A stretch of DNA of 64,000 nucleotides from Nigrospora sphaerica (Eukaryota > Ascomycota > Sordariomycetes > Amphisphaeriales > Apiosporaceae), in contig JAGVVL010000009.1 in assembly GCA_018287875.1 (NCBI GenBank), forward strand, positions 3,658,001 through 3,722,000, read 5' to 3'. This document shows positions 20,438 through 30,568 of the stretch, piece after piece (within the stretch, counting starts at the first letter, position 1; every line of letters begins with the position of its first letter). The notes beneath the pieces were generated by a model. The model had not been told where the DNA came from. It saw nothing but the letters and a program-made list of their open reading frames with translations, and searched no databases. Made by a program: the position numbers and the translations under genes.

Positions 20438-22720
20438 CTAGAACATGCTCAGCGCCTTGGCGCGGTTGTTGGCCAGCATCTCGAGGCGTTGCGCGGGAAT
20501 TTTCCCCCCGTCCTTGAGGCCGAGGAGCTGCGCGCTTTTGACGAGGTTCTTGATCTCGCGGCCGTTGAGTTGGAAGTGCGCCAGGCGCTCCAGCGCCGCG
20601 TCGTTGAGATCAAACCGCTCCCGCCCCGTGCGCTCGATGAAGTTCTCCCAGATGCGGGCCCGCGCGTGGCGGTCGAGGTCCGGGTACGGCAGCAGAAGGT
20701 CGACGCGCGACCGGAAGGCGTGGTCGACGCTGGACACGCGGTTGGTGGTGAGGAAGATGGTGCCCTGGTAGTACTCCAGCTTGGTCAGGAAGACTGGACC
20801 GACGCCGCCTCGTGATTAGCGCGCGCATTCCGGGGGGGGGCAACAAAGGGAGGGCTTACTGGAGACGAGCTCGTTCCGGGCGATACTTTCATCCGTGCGA
20901 GCCCCCAGGAACACATCGGCCTCGTCGAGAAGAAACATGGCGTTCCACATGCTGCAGAGCTCCAGGGCATGCTCCAGGCTGCGCTCGACGTCCGACGGGT
21001 CGGTGCCCAGCTCGCCCGCGCCCATGCAGTAGAGGGCCACGCGGGCGCGCTCCGACACAGCCTCGGCCGTGAACGTCTTGCCGACGCCGGGCGGGCCGAA
21101 CATGAGGATGATCAGCCCGCGGCCCTTGTCGTGGACGAAGTCGTCGAAGTGGCTGCGCAACAGGGCCTTGTTCTCCACGAACGCCCAGGCCAGGTCCTTC
21201 TCGCCGCCGGGGAGGACAAGCTTGTCAAAGGCGTCATCGTTCCAAACCACGTCCGAGAGCTCGTCGACTTGGACCTCGCACCATTTCTTGGACTTGAGAT
21301 CGAAAGCCTTCATCCAGGGCGTCGACATCAGGCATTGCTCGTCGGTCAGGGGCGAGAGGTCCTCGGTGCGCTCCGCCGGTCCCTGAGCTCTGGGAAGGGG
21401 CGAGAGGTCCTCGGTGGGCTCGGCTGGTCTCGGGGCGCGAGGACGTCGGTCACGAATCTCATCACTCTCGCTGGCAGCTTGGAAATCGGTTCCCGTGCGA
21501 GACCTGGACCTCGATTGGGACCTGGAACTCGTTGGGGACCTGGATCTCTCTGGGTGGTGGGATCTCATTCGGCGGTAGGGCGTCGGCATCGGCTGCCCCG
21601 GGATGGGCATCTGACGCCTTTTGTGGGCATCGCCAACCACCCGACTGTGAGTGCCCATAGGAGCGTCGAAGGCTATCAATTCTGGCTTCACGATGTTGCA
21701 ACTCCGGTAGTAGGCATAGGCATCCACGCAGACCCTGCCCGAAACAGGCTGAACCCGTCGCTTCTTCTCCAGCAGCACCTTGTTGCCCTGGCAAAGCATG
21801 AGGTGGTATCCACGGAGCCGCTCGAACTTGCGACCGCGGTTGACCAGGGACGCCCTGGTCTCTTCCTCGTTGGCGAGGAAGGAGATGGGAAACAGCGGCA
21901 AGTCCGTGACGCGTCGTTGCCCCTGGAAGCTCGGGATTCTGACCGTGGTACCGGCGTAGCCGGTGCGTTCGCCGTTCCAATCGACGTATTCCAGATCGAC
22001 GGCCCAGTGGAAGAAGGGCGCCCCCTTCTCTTCGTAACGGAGGACCCTGCACACGGTGTCGACGCCCAGGAACTTGGTGACGACCAGGGTCTGGGGCGGA
22101 AGGATCTGCCATACGTCATCGTAGGACACCTTGCCCGTTTCCATGGTCTGAGCATACGCAGCGACGGAAGACGCTATGATGGGCGTCAGGAACCCCACGA
22201 GGGCGGCGGCGGCCGTCCGGAGGGGGCCCGCGGGTGCCGCTGCTGGGTAGCCGACCAGGTCGGTCCAGCGGTGCACCAGGGGTCGGAACGGGGGCCGGAA
22301 CCGCCAGCCGTCCAGCTCGACGTCCAAGTCCTGGTAGCCGTGCAGGACGCGCGTGAGCACCTCGCGCATGCCGGGGTCGTGGACGACGAAGTCCTTGGTG
22401 GCCCAGGCTCGCCCCACGACATGGAGCCGGTGGAGGATGGGCAGTTTCTCGGCTGCCTGCTGGAGATGGCGCTCCTCTTGGTCCAGCGTCGGGAACTCGC
22501 TCCATCGTGGCGGGCAGGGGTCGTGGCGGCTCTTGCAGACGCGTTGGTACCTTACAGCAACCACGGCCGGGTCCGCCTGGTTGGCGTGAGGGGCGACATC
22601 CTCGGCCGATTCGGGAATCCAAGGGCGGCCGGTAGGCGGAGGCGGACGGGGGAAAGATGGAAAAGGCCCCTTGGGAGAGGGGTGAAGAAAGAAGGCCGCA
22701 TCTGGTGTTTCTTCTTCCAT
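20438..22720 (-). CDS. AAA+ ATPase with N-terminal DUF7025 domain (2 exons)
   Basis: Joining 22720-20860 and 20793-20438 gives 738 residues. The N-terminal half contains the region typical of fungal AAA proteins annotated DUF7025 (about residues 195-340, with VSYDDVWQILPPQTLVVTKF and later FHWAVDLEYVDWNGERTGYAG). A Ser/Arg-rich, disordered linker follows, then an AAA module: Walker A GPPGVGKT (about 542-549), Walker B FLLDEAD (about 596-602), sensor-1 Asn in IFLTTNR after the intron, and arginine-finger residues in FRSRVD. The family is thought to remodel protein complexes using ATP, and substrates are unknown. A start 48 codons further up (22864) is open, but it runs through GC-rich repeats, so MEEETPD at 22720 is preferred. 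The intron joins NELVS to IFLTKLEYYQ exactly as in relatives. Confidence 0.85.
20794..20859 (-). other. Intron of the AAA ATPase gene
   Basis: A 66-bp intron, GTAAGC donor, GCTAATC branch, GTCCAG acceptor, between Walker B and sensor 1. It contains a run of nine C on the coding strand. Confidence 0.85.
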
Positions 22721-23619
22721 GCTTGTATGTCTCGGCTGAGTGTAGGGTGGCGATGACCGGCAATGAATGTCTCGGGGTGCAATGGTGTTCCTATTTAACC
22801 TCAACCCCCGGACCGAAGCGCAGAGCCGCAGAGCCGCAGAGCCGGACGAGGTACACGCAACCACGACGCACAGCCAGTCCGTCTATCACGATAGGACAAG
22901 ATGCGGCACAGGCTCACGTCAGCCGCCGCTCTCGTCCGCCTCATCCACGCAAGCATCGGTGATTGGTCGCCCGTATGACCTGCATGTCGCTCAGCGAACC
23001 ATTGCGGGCCGTAGCTTCGGTGTGCACTGCAGACAGCGTCATGTGGACGGTCTGAGGTTGTTCCGATAGGCTCGTTGCGATCGAAATCTCACGTGCGCTA
23101 GCATTGCCGCATAGTGCTTGCGCTGGAGAGGGGGTTGACGAATACCATATCACCGACCCCTGTATCCGTCTGAACGACGTCTTCTCGCGACCTGGATACT
23201 TTCTACACACGAGGCTGAGATTGGGGCAGGCACAAATGGCGATAGCCTGTCTCACCTCTATGTAGGAAGTATAAGTGTACGGTGATTCTCTTAAGGCGCC
23301 CCGCCCCGTACGGCGCCGCCCCGGCCCCGGCCCGGCCAGTCCCCGAATACCACAATACCACCGCAGGGGTGAACGGATACTTTGACATGGGTTACAGATA
23401 CTACCTCCTTCGTCTCTTTCGCCATCCCATAGTCTTGGCGCCAGGTGCGTCCCCCTGCACGTCGCCGTGTGACATCCCCCCATTGGGTTAGGCAGCAGTT
23501 GTGCTACTTTCGTCCATCGTATGATGGATGTGCTTGAACGTCGAGAACCGCTCCCGCAGCCCCAAGATCACTGGTTCCTGGCCAGCCGTCACTGCCGGCC
23601 CTGATCCATAGTAAGCACC
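22721..23619. other. Divergent intergenic region
   Basis: It lies between the divergently transcribed AAA ATPase and F-box-like genes and so should hold both promoters. The 8-base unit GCAGAGCC recurs about three times at 22811-22840. A TTAAATAGG sequence near 22790 could be the TATA element of the ATPase gene. Confidence 0.4.
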
Positions 23620-24631
23620 ATGACGAGCCAAGCATCTCTGCTTGACCTGATTGGTCGATACCCGGTCCTCGCCGTCCTGTCGAGCTACCTCTCCACCGTC
23701 GACCTCCTGCACCTCGGCCTCACCGCGCGGCGCGCCCACTCTCTGGTTCTGGGGTCGCTCGAGGTTTTCGCCGTGCTGAAGCGGCAGTGTCTCTGCGACG
23801 GGCACGGCCTGCGCCAGCGCCTCGCCGACAGCCACGCGGGGGTCCAGCAGCACGCGCCGCCGCCCGTCTACATCGGCTGGTGCGGGCTCTCGGCGAGCCA
23901 GCCCAGCGCCGAGGAGGAGCTGTACCTCTTCGCGACGTGCGACCGGCCCGAGACCGATCCGCTCCACGGGCGCATGTGGGAGGAGGCCGAGATCGAGGTG
24001 CGGCTCTGCGCGCGGCGCTGCGGCGTCAACGTCTGCGAGGAGTGCCGCGACTACCCGCGCCTCCTGCCCGACCTGCCGCAGCGGCCGAACCTGCGCCCGC
24101 ACCTCGAGCCGGACTGGCGGTGCGAGAACGTCCTGTGCCTGTGCCCGCCGTGCGACGCCGCCATGGAAGAGCCGCTGCAGGGGCAATTCCTCCGCCCCCG
24201 TTGCGACTGCGACCGGTACCGGCGCTGGGTCTGCCGGCTGTGCGTTGATGTCGAGGCGCGGGAGGCGGCCGCGTACCTCCGGGACCACAGCTCCGTCTCC
24301 CAAGCCGCAGACAAGTGGCGGCGCGACTGCCGGCACCCGACGAAGTCGATGCCCTGCAGGGTGGATGCGTGGGACGAGGCCCCGTGGTTCTACTGCCCTT
24401 GCGGCGCGCGTCCCGCGGGACACGCTGCTCCGCTGCACGTGGTGCAAGCGGCGGCACCGGCCCGAGAGGGAATGGAAGGACGAGCTGGCCGAGGCCAAGG
24501 CGACCATCCCGCCGTACGTGGACGACGGCGGGTGCTATCCCATGTATAGCGCCGAACGCTACGTGACCAAAAGGTACCCCAGGCTGGCCTATGATGGCCC
24601 CATCTACCGTACTACCAGTAGAGCGAGCTAG
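23620..24631 (+). pseudogene. F-box-like Cys-rich protein gene with a frameshift
   Basis: The first frame (23620-24549) begins with an F-box-like helix pair (LLDLIGRYPVLAVLSSYLST then LLHLGLTARRAHSLV). A Cys-rich body follows with repeated CxxC units (CARRCGVNVCEEC, CENVLCLCPPC, CDCDRYRRWVCRLC), likely zinc binding. Around 24401-24412, in a GCGCGCG run, the reading changes. The natural C-terminus (VPRDTLLRCTWCKRRHRPE, then a Tyr-rich tail) lies in the frame that ends at 24631, which is two bases out of step. F-box proteins link substrates to SCF ubiquitin ligases. This role is inferred from the N-terminus only. The shift is either a genuine 2-bp loss in a dinucleotide run or a sequencing error. 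Without it, the gene would be a normal single-exon gene of about 338 codons. Confidence 0.65.
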
Positions 24632-24779
24632 GCGGATGGCTGGGAGCCCGAGGGTGCAGGGACAAATCTGCCTCGCCCCTCCAACCCAGGGGAATAGGCC
24701 GCTGGGGAAGTACTTGTATCATGACGGGGGACAAAACTCCGAACACTGAAGGGGTCGTGGTCTGTTTTCGTTGCTTCAT
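24632..24779. other. Convergent 3' region
   Basis: A short gap between the tail-to-tail genes 23620-24631 and 24780-26047. It should contain both polyadenylation regions. Confidence 0.4.
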
Positions 24780-26047
24780 TTAATTCTCGTCCATATTGTC
24801 GTCGTCGCCGTCGTCGCCGTAGTCGCTGCTCTCATAGTCCCAGTCCTTGAGCCCCATGAACTCGGGCATGTCGTACAGCTCGCGCGGGAGCCCGGCGGGG
24901 CCATCGACGACGGCGCGGGGCGCCGTGAGGATGCCGAACTCGGAGGCCGTGCGGTCACAACGGTCAGCGCGGCCGCAGAAGCCGACGACGCGCGCGTCGG
25001 TAGCGGGCCGCAGCACGTAGGCCGGGTACTCGCGGTTGCCGACGAGGTCACCCCAGGCGACACTGTCGTTGTCGTCGCCGAGCACCATCTGGCAGCCGAC
25101 GAGCTGGCCCGCCGTGTGCGGCGCCCGGCCGACCTGCACGGCCACCTGGCGCACGGCGAAGACGTCCCGGCGCCGCCGCAGCACGCGCAAATGCGTCTCG
25201 TCGTGCCCGTCGTCGTCGGGCTGGCCCATGCGGCGCGTCGTCCCGTCGCTGTAGGCGATCTCGCCGCCTGACAGCTCCGTGTTGCTCACGGCCAGCCGGA
25301 TGCACTTGGCGTACGCGAGGCGGCCGCCGCCTTTTCGGTGCCACCGATGCAGTAGCGCCCCCCAGACGACGTCTTTCTCGTCGCCGCCGTCGTTGTTGTC
25401 GAGCTCCGGTACGCGGACCGTGTGCCGCGTCAGGACCAGCGAGGTACCGGGGACGACGATGGTCGACACGTGGGCCCGGGGCGCCCGCAGGCTGGTGTAG
25501 AGAGCCGGGATGTCTTCTTCACACCAGTTGCCGTTCATGCCCGTGATCCGCAGGCGGAAGAAGCCGTTGAGATCCTCCAGGGCGTCCGTCACGTCGTCTT
25601 GGTCGATGCGGACCACGGCCGGCGGCGCGGCCTGGGTGTAGTAATTTGTTCCCAGACCGTGTTCCCCCGATGTATCAGACATACTTGGGCCAGGCCCCGC
25701 CGGTGCGAGATGACCAAGGTCTTGCGGTCGTGGTCGTCGAGCAGGCAATGCGTGACCATTTCGTCTTCGTTGTCCCCGTTCATGTCTGCGTCATATTCCT
25801 CGTCGCTATCCGCGTCAGCGTCATTCTCCACCCCGGCCTGGTTCTCGCCCGGTGAGATCCCCGTCGGCCCATCGCCCGGCAACTTGAAGTGGTCGCGCAT
25901 GCGGAGCCGGAGGCACTCGGGGAGGCGCCACCGAGTGTCGCGCGGTCCTGCCGTCGGGACGAAGGTGTGTTGCCAGTTATCCTCGCTGGAGATATGAAGA
26001 GTATTGACGCAGCCCCAAGCGGTTTTTAAACGCCGTAATACATCCAT
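24780..26047 (-). CDS. Hypothetical fungal protein with acidic segments (2 exons)
   Basis: Joining 26047-25685 and 25631-24780 yields 404 residues. The 53-bp intron (GTATGT donor, CCCAG acceptor, phase 0) links GLAQ to AAPPAVVRIDQDDV. Without it both halves run into stops within about 60 codons. Exon 1 has a stretch of Asp/Glu residues (DADADSDEEYDADMNGDNED). Exon 2 has a globular-looking part with GFFRLRITGMNGNWCEEDIP and SLVLTRHTVRVPELDNN. The C-terminal tail is again acidic, with Tyr and Ser. No signal peptide or membrane segment is seen, so it is probably cytosolic or nuclear. I do not recognise a named family and give no function. Confidence 0.7.
25632..25684 (-). other. Intron of the gene 24780-26047
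   Basis: A 53-bp intron with perfect GTATGT donor and CACCCAG acceptor, phase 0. Confidence 0.8.
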
Positions 26048-28330
26048 TTGACCATTGATGCAAATCTCGCCCTTGAACTTTAACGGGTCGCTAATCCCGG
26101 CTCACCCACTAGCGCAATCCCTGTTCCCGGAATAACAGAGATGCGGGCCAAAGACACCACAACCGAGCCCCCAATGCGGTTCTGTCACAAGAAAAGAGTT
26201 CAGCTTCCAGAGACATCAATGCCTCCAATCTCACTCCCTTGTGATCGACTGCCTATATTTAAAGTGGAGTAACCATCGGGCACTCTGGAACAAGTCAGAT
26301 GGAAAGCGCTTTCCAGCAGCCCACAGCGACTGTAAAACCCTTGGATCTGTATGGTTGGCGAACTTGATGCTGTGTAAACAGCCCTATTCCATGACAAGAA
26401 CGATGTCCTGGGTTTCTTTGGCCTGCGTCTGGAGGTTGCCATGGCCAGCAAGGACAGGTGTTGTTTCAAGTGCGGACAGCCCGGGACTGCCGCACCGCCA
26501 GACGGCGCCTTTATGAGACCCATTTCTAGAGGATGGCGCCGGCCGAGGGGAGGGCTAATATGAAAGCAAAAATGGAGGCGACGGCTTCAGGGGACAGCAT
26601 GCCGGTGCATGGAAAGGAGTGCCAGTGGCGGCGGAAGCAGGAACGACTGTCTTGTCGAGTGCTACAAAGCGGAGTACTCGGTAAGGATTTCACGAATCTG
26701 TCTATTGAAATCTTCAAGAGCACATGAAGGTAGAGACATCCCTTTTTTTATGCTGCTGTGGGAGGACTGCACCTTCACTGTCCTTCCGTGTGGTCTCGGG
26801 TAGTAGGCTCCTGCCCTGGCCCCTGGGCATTGGCGCCAATATGAGGGATCCATGGCAACCGGTACAGCAGCGGAAACAGGGGGCCTGGGTCATCCTCATC
26901 CCCGATCTCAGCAGCAAGCCGTCTAGCGGGCACACGGAGATGCTCTCTCACTCCCTTACGGCTGCAGGGATGGTTTGACATCCCATCTAACAAGCCGCAT
27001 TATTACTCCGCATTGTTCCCTAATCAGGTCCCAGCGCCCACTCCCGGGCTAACTGTGCCTCTCCGCGCAGCATCCATGGGCTACATACTCCGCATCGAGA
27101 TAGGTGACCAGGTGCAAACCAACACGCCCATATGAACACATATGTAAGTAGGCACTTGCCCGCGTTCTCCGCCTTTCGCTTTCTTCATCAAACCACCCAG
27201 ACCCAGCAGAGCCGGGGTGCCGAGATCTGCGCCCCTTGGAACAACCACTCGCTGTCTTCCACACCGGCGTTCGGAGTACAGGCCTGAGCATACCTACATC
27301 CTGCATCCCCATACCTACATTCGCCCGCAGGGAATCAACGCCAACGAATCGTCGGATACCCCTGCCTACATACAGCTACCAGGCCGCCCGCCATACCCGC
27401 ACGCGCCGATGCAGGCTGGCAGGAGCGAGGCCTGTTGGGCCCGGAGTCCTCGCAGGCCTCAAAGCCTGGAAAGCCCTGCTGCTGTGGCCCGCGAGCGGCC
27501 ACTGGCTGACACAGCCCCCGCAGAAACACGTACCTGTTCTTTCCGCCCCCCTGACGTACGCCCTCTCTGCCTTGTATACTTAGATCATATGTCTACGGCC
27601 CGCTACTGAACGCAAAACTAAAGACAGGCCTATGGGCTATGCAAAGTACCATGGTGGAGAAACACAGGGTCAGAGCGCCATTAAGCGAGACGTCAAGGCA
27701 TACATGTCAATGGTATCCAGACCGCGCATCGAGTCGATGCACCAGTAGACCAGTTCTCAAACGGCTGTGGAAGACCAAAATTGCCCCGAGCGCTCCGCTA
27801 TAGTAGAGCTAGAGATGATATACGTTCCGTGTTGGTACGTAAACTCTAAGAAATGAGCTTGTCCCTTTTCAGTGGGCGTCCATCGTGGATGCCGATTCTG
27901 CTACCCCCTGGCTCCCCCCTCCCATGGACTTCAGCAACAAAGGTGGCCTTGGAGAGCTCCTATAATGTTTACCCACCCCTCACCGGATACTTATACAGCC
28001 TTTCTTGACCAAGCCACCTGGGATCCGCCACTGAACGCCAGGTAGCCTGCTGTCGGCCATGAAGGCTTGATGAAGCTGTGCATTCCCATGCAGGCCTCTA
28101 CCCAGCCCTGCAGCAGGCCAGAGCTTCCGATTGACGCTTTGGTCGTCGTGAGAAGCACTATAGGGAGTGGGGGGGCAAAGAGGAGCAGTATGGCGCCACA
28201 CCAAAAAAGTCAACAATATACACACTCCCACCCAAACAGTATCATGCTGTCAGAGCCAATGCGTGAGACCTCTCCAGATCTCCTGAAGGGCCTAAGCAGA
28301 GGGCCCAAGCGACGGAAACTGGATATATAA
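26048..28330. other. Gene-free stretch
   Basis: No frame here has a recognisable domain, and the open frames overlap each other on both strands. The base composition is similar to that of nearby genes, so it is not RIP-ravaged. A decayed gene could be hidden, but I cannot show one. Confidence 0.35.
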
Positions 28331-28332
28331 GG

Positions 28333-28388
28333 TGTCGCAAAAACGGAACCGTAATTGCGTTGCAGCAATTACGCCTTATAGTGCGACA
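28333..28388 (+). repeat. 56-bp foldback repeat, copy 1
   Basis: Begins TGTCGCA and ends TGCGACA (7-bp perfect inverted ends; 9 bp here with flanking bases). Inside is a second hairpin, GTAATTGC and GCAATTAC around a 6-base loop. A nearly identical copy lies at 28871-28926 in the same orientation. It resembles a minimal foldback or MITE-like element, and a run of 15 C follows it directly. Confidence 0.8.
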
Positions 28389-28403
28389 CCCCCCCCCCCC
28401 CCC
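28389..28403 (+). repeat. Run of 15 C
   Basis: Homopolymer directly at the end of foldback copy 1. Its length is likely to vary or be misread. Confidence 0.8.
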
Positions 28404-28404
28404 A

Positions 28405-28590
28405 AGATCTTTCTGACTACTGTCAGGGGGATCTGAACCCGTGACCTTATTTAGCCTTTCCCGCGGGCGTAGGTCGTATCTGTATAAGTAGATAACGTTC
28501 GGTCAGCGCGCCGTTTAAGGGGGCCACGAAACCCGTTAAATCAAGTGTCGCACTGGGGAGGGTCTGGCAAGCTCGAGGTTCAAGTCATCT
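28405..28590. other. Two tRNA-promoter-like (B-box) relics
   Basis: On the minus strand GGTTCAGATCC (28429-28439) and on the plus strand GGTTCAAGTC (28577-28586) match the pol III internal B box, each within a stretch that looks like the 3' half of a tRNA. Neither folds into a full cloverleaf by eye. They are best read as relics of tRNA-derived SINEs or of tRNA genes. A third TGTCGCACT motif, as in the foldback ends, lies between them at 28546. Confidence 0.3.
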
Positions 28591-28870
28591 ATTAAATGGG
28601 AACAAAAGAAAGAGGTTGCCAGAGGTTGCAGGTCTATATATAGGTGGTAGCTGGTCAAAACCAAGCTGGTGCGCCAGATGGACCCATGCACCATGAATGG
28701 ATGTTCACGCGACTAGATGGTCAGATCCATGGCCATGGGAATAGCCTCATATTGCGACATCAAGGATTTGAGCGCCCCGGGAAAGTAAGGGACGCTTTGT
28801 GCGACAAAGAGAAGAAGCGTAATCGCTTCTACCACTTCGGCATCCCGCCGGAAGTGCAAGGGCTCATAAC

Positions 28871-28926
28871 TGTCGCAAAAACGGAACCGTGATTGCGTTG
28901 CAGCAATTACGCCTTATAGTGCGACA
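28871..28926 (+). repeat. 56-bp foldback repeat, copy 2
   Basis: Matches copy 1 at 28333-28388 at 55 of 56 positions. The single difference (A to G in the left arm of the inner hairpin) leaves a G-T pair in the stem. Confidence 0.8.
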
Positions 28927-28995
28927 TAAGGGGACCGAGAACCTAGGAGAAGGAGATCCGCAGGGATTACTAGACCACCTACTGAGCCCTATATA

Positions 28996-29015
28996 GCAGC
29001 AGCAGCAGCAGCAGA
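28996..29015 (+). repeat. CAG microsatellite
   Basis: About six CAG units in non-coding sequence. Confidence 0.7.
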
Positions 29016-29499
29016 GTCGAGAGAAGTCCCATCATCCTTCAGTATATCGATTCCCCCTCGAACATATGCAGAACTTCTTCCGCTCTTTCTTTTGCCTTGT
29101 TATTAACTCATCCCTCTTATGGTTAAGACAACTCAAAGAACCATTTAGGTTAAGGCAATACAAAGGCCTTACGCGCGCTATAGTGTGAGCCACGGTACTC
29201 CTAGAGAACCTCGTCATTGCCTAAACGAGAGCGGCCTCGACACTCCTCTTATAATAGCTAATACCTGGCACTGTATGAATCAGCCAAGCCCGATGGTTTA
29301 GAGGTGTCAGTCTGTCCAATTCAAGCAGCGTTGTGGTGGCAGTGGTGACGATGGTTTTAGAGTCTCAGTAAGCCTAGTATTGAGGCAGGAAACGGACTAC
29401 TCAAGCCGCCAAGGCATCTCGAGCCGCCGAGCTGCTGCAGGGCGGGTGGGGCCCAACAGCGGGTTGGCTCGATGCTGCTGTGGTCGGCCTGGTAGGGCG

Positions 29500-30568
29500 G
29501 AGGTACCTAGTACTGGACAGGAACCATTACCAGGATCGCCCCTCGGTGCCATGCCATCCAAAAACGGGATCCCGCGCTTGCCAAATCCGGCCTCCAGAAC
29601 ACCGCCTTCTCTCTTTAACCTGTAGCTTCTGGGATGTCTTGCTCCGTACGCAGGCCAGGGAGGCGGCTTCGGAACGATCCAGGCACCTCGCAAATTCGCC
29701 GTCCTGGTACTGGGATTCGTTTGCCGTTAGGACGGGACCGAAAGACACCGAACCTGCCGCGGCGCCCTGGAAGAGCCCCTCGTCTCGGCCGCTGGAGGCT
29801 GAGAGCTAAAGGCCGATGCTCGCGGCCCCGGCCGAGGCGCCACCAAGAATCACATATTTGAGATTGCTGCCAAACTTAGATATGTCTTTGCACCCATTAC
29901 CAAGGCTTTGCGCTGGTCCCGGAGCCCCTTGTTCGGTACGGCGGCGTTGCCGTTTGTGATGAAGCCGTACGGACCTACCCTGTGGTTGAACGTCACTCCG
30001 ACGACTAAGTCGTTGCTGGCTGGGATCAAACCGCCGCGTCCAGCCGCGAGTCGGAATTAACGTTGAAGCCGTCTCCCTTGATGAAGAAGAAGACGGGAAG
30101 CCTCGAGTCTGTTTTAGCCTTTGTTGGTGCAAAAACGTTGCTAAACAGGCAGTCTTCGGATTCTGTCTGAGATAGAGGCGAACCTCCCGTGGCTAGAGAC
30201 GCATTTGAGAACTACATCGCAATCAGCGACCGTCATATGACACATCAGAGCAAACACCAGTCCTTCACGTTCGTCGTGACTTAAGCCTCCCTCGTACACG
30301 GCGGATTTTGGGGCGGCGCAAACCAGAGTTCACCACCAGGGGCAGCCGCAAAACGCATTCCGAGCCACCTCTTGACGCCATCCTGGTCACTGGCACCCTG
30401 GTATGTGTTGCAGTCGACCCTCACGATGGGAAACATCGCCCACGCTGAAGGCGCGAACAGTACCAGGGCGGCGAGCAGAGCCGGGCGGTGCAGCCTCGTG
30501 TTTCCCCTGCCTGGGCCGAAGGGGAAGGAGGGTAGGAGGGGCACTTTAACATGGAGGACAAGGCACAC
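29500..30568 (-). pseudogene. N-terminal half of a secreted type-B carboxylesterase, decayed
   Basis: Reading down from 30568, a hydrophobic leader (ALLAALVLFAPSAWA) is followed by the family start VDCNTYQGASDQDGVKRWLG and FAAAPGGELWFAPPQNPP, then a stop. After a gap come further family segments in shifting frames: a GCLF-like SEDCLFSNVFAP, LPVFFFIKGDGFN, VGVTFNHRVGPYGFI, NKGLRDQRKAL and the nucleophile elbow VILGGASAGAASIGL with its catalytic Ser. Recognisable similarity stops near 29600. At least three frameshifts and several stops (including CAG to TAG after the elbow) mean no enzyme can be made. When intact it would have been a secreted alpha/beta-hydrolase. The C-terminal third is absent here; an unlinked C-terminal esterase fragment lies at 12311-12994. 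Confidence 0.7.

Noticed and set aside
20969..22756. A 595-codon plus-strand frame opposite the AAA gene
   Set aside because: It is an antisense shadow. All recognisable motifs are on the minus strand.
22721..22864. Upstream start for the AAA protein at 22864
   Set aside because: The extra 48 residues run through an 8-base DNA repeat and a possible TATA element and look like translated promoter.
28333..28926. The two 56-bp repeats as a CRISPR-like array
   Set aside because: There are only two copies 482 bp apart in a eukaryotic genome, with no spacers of regular size.
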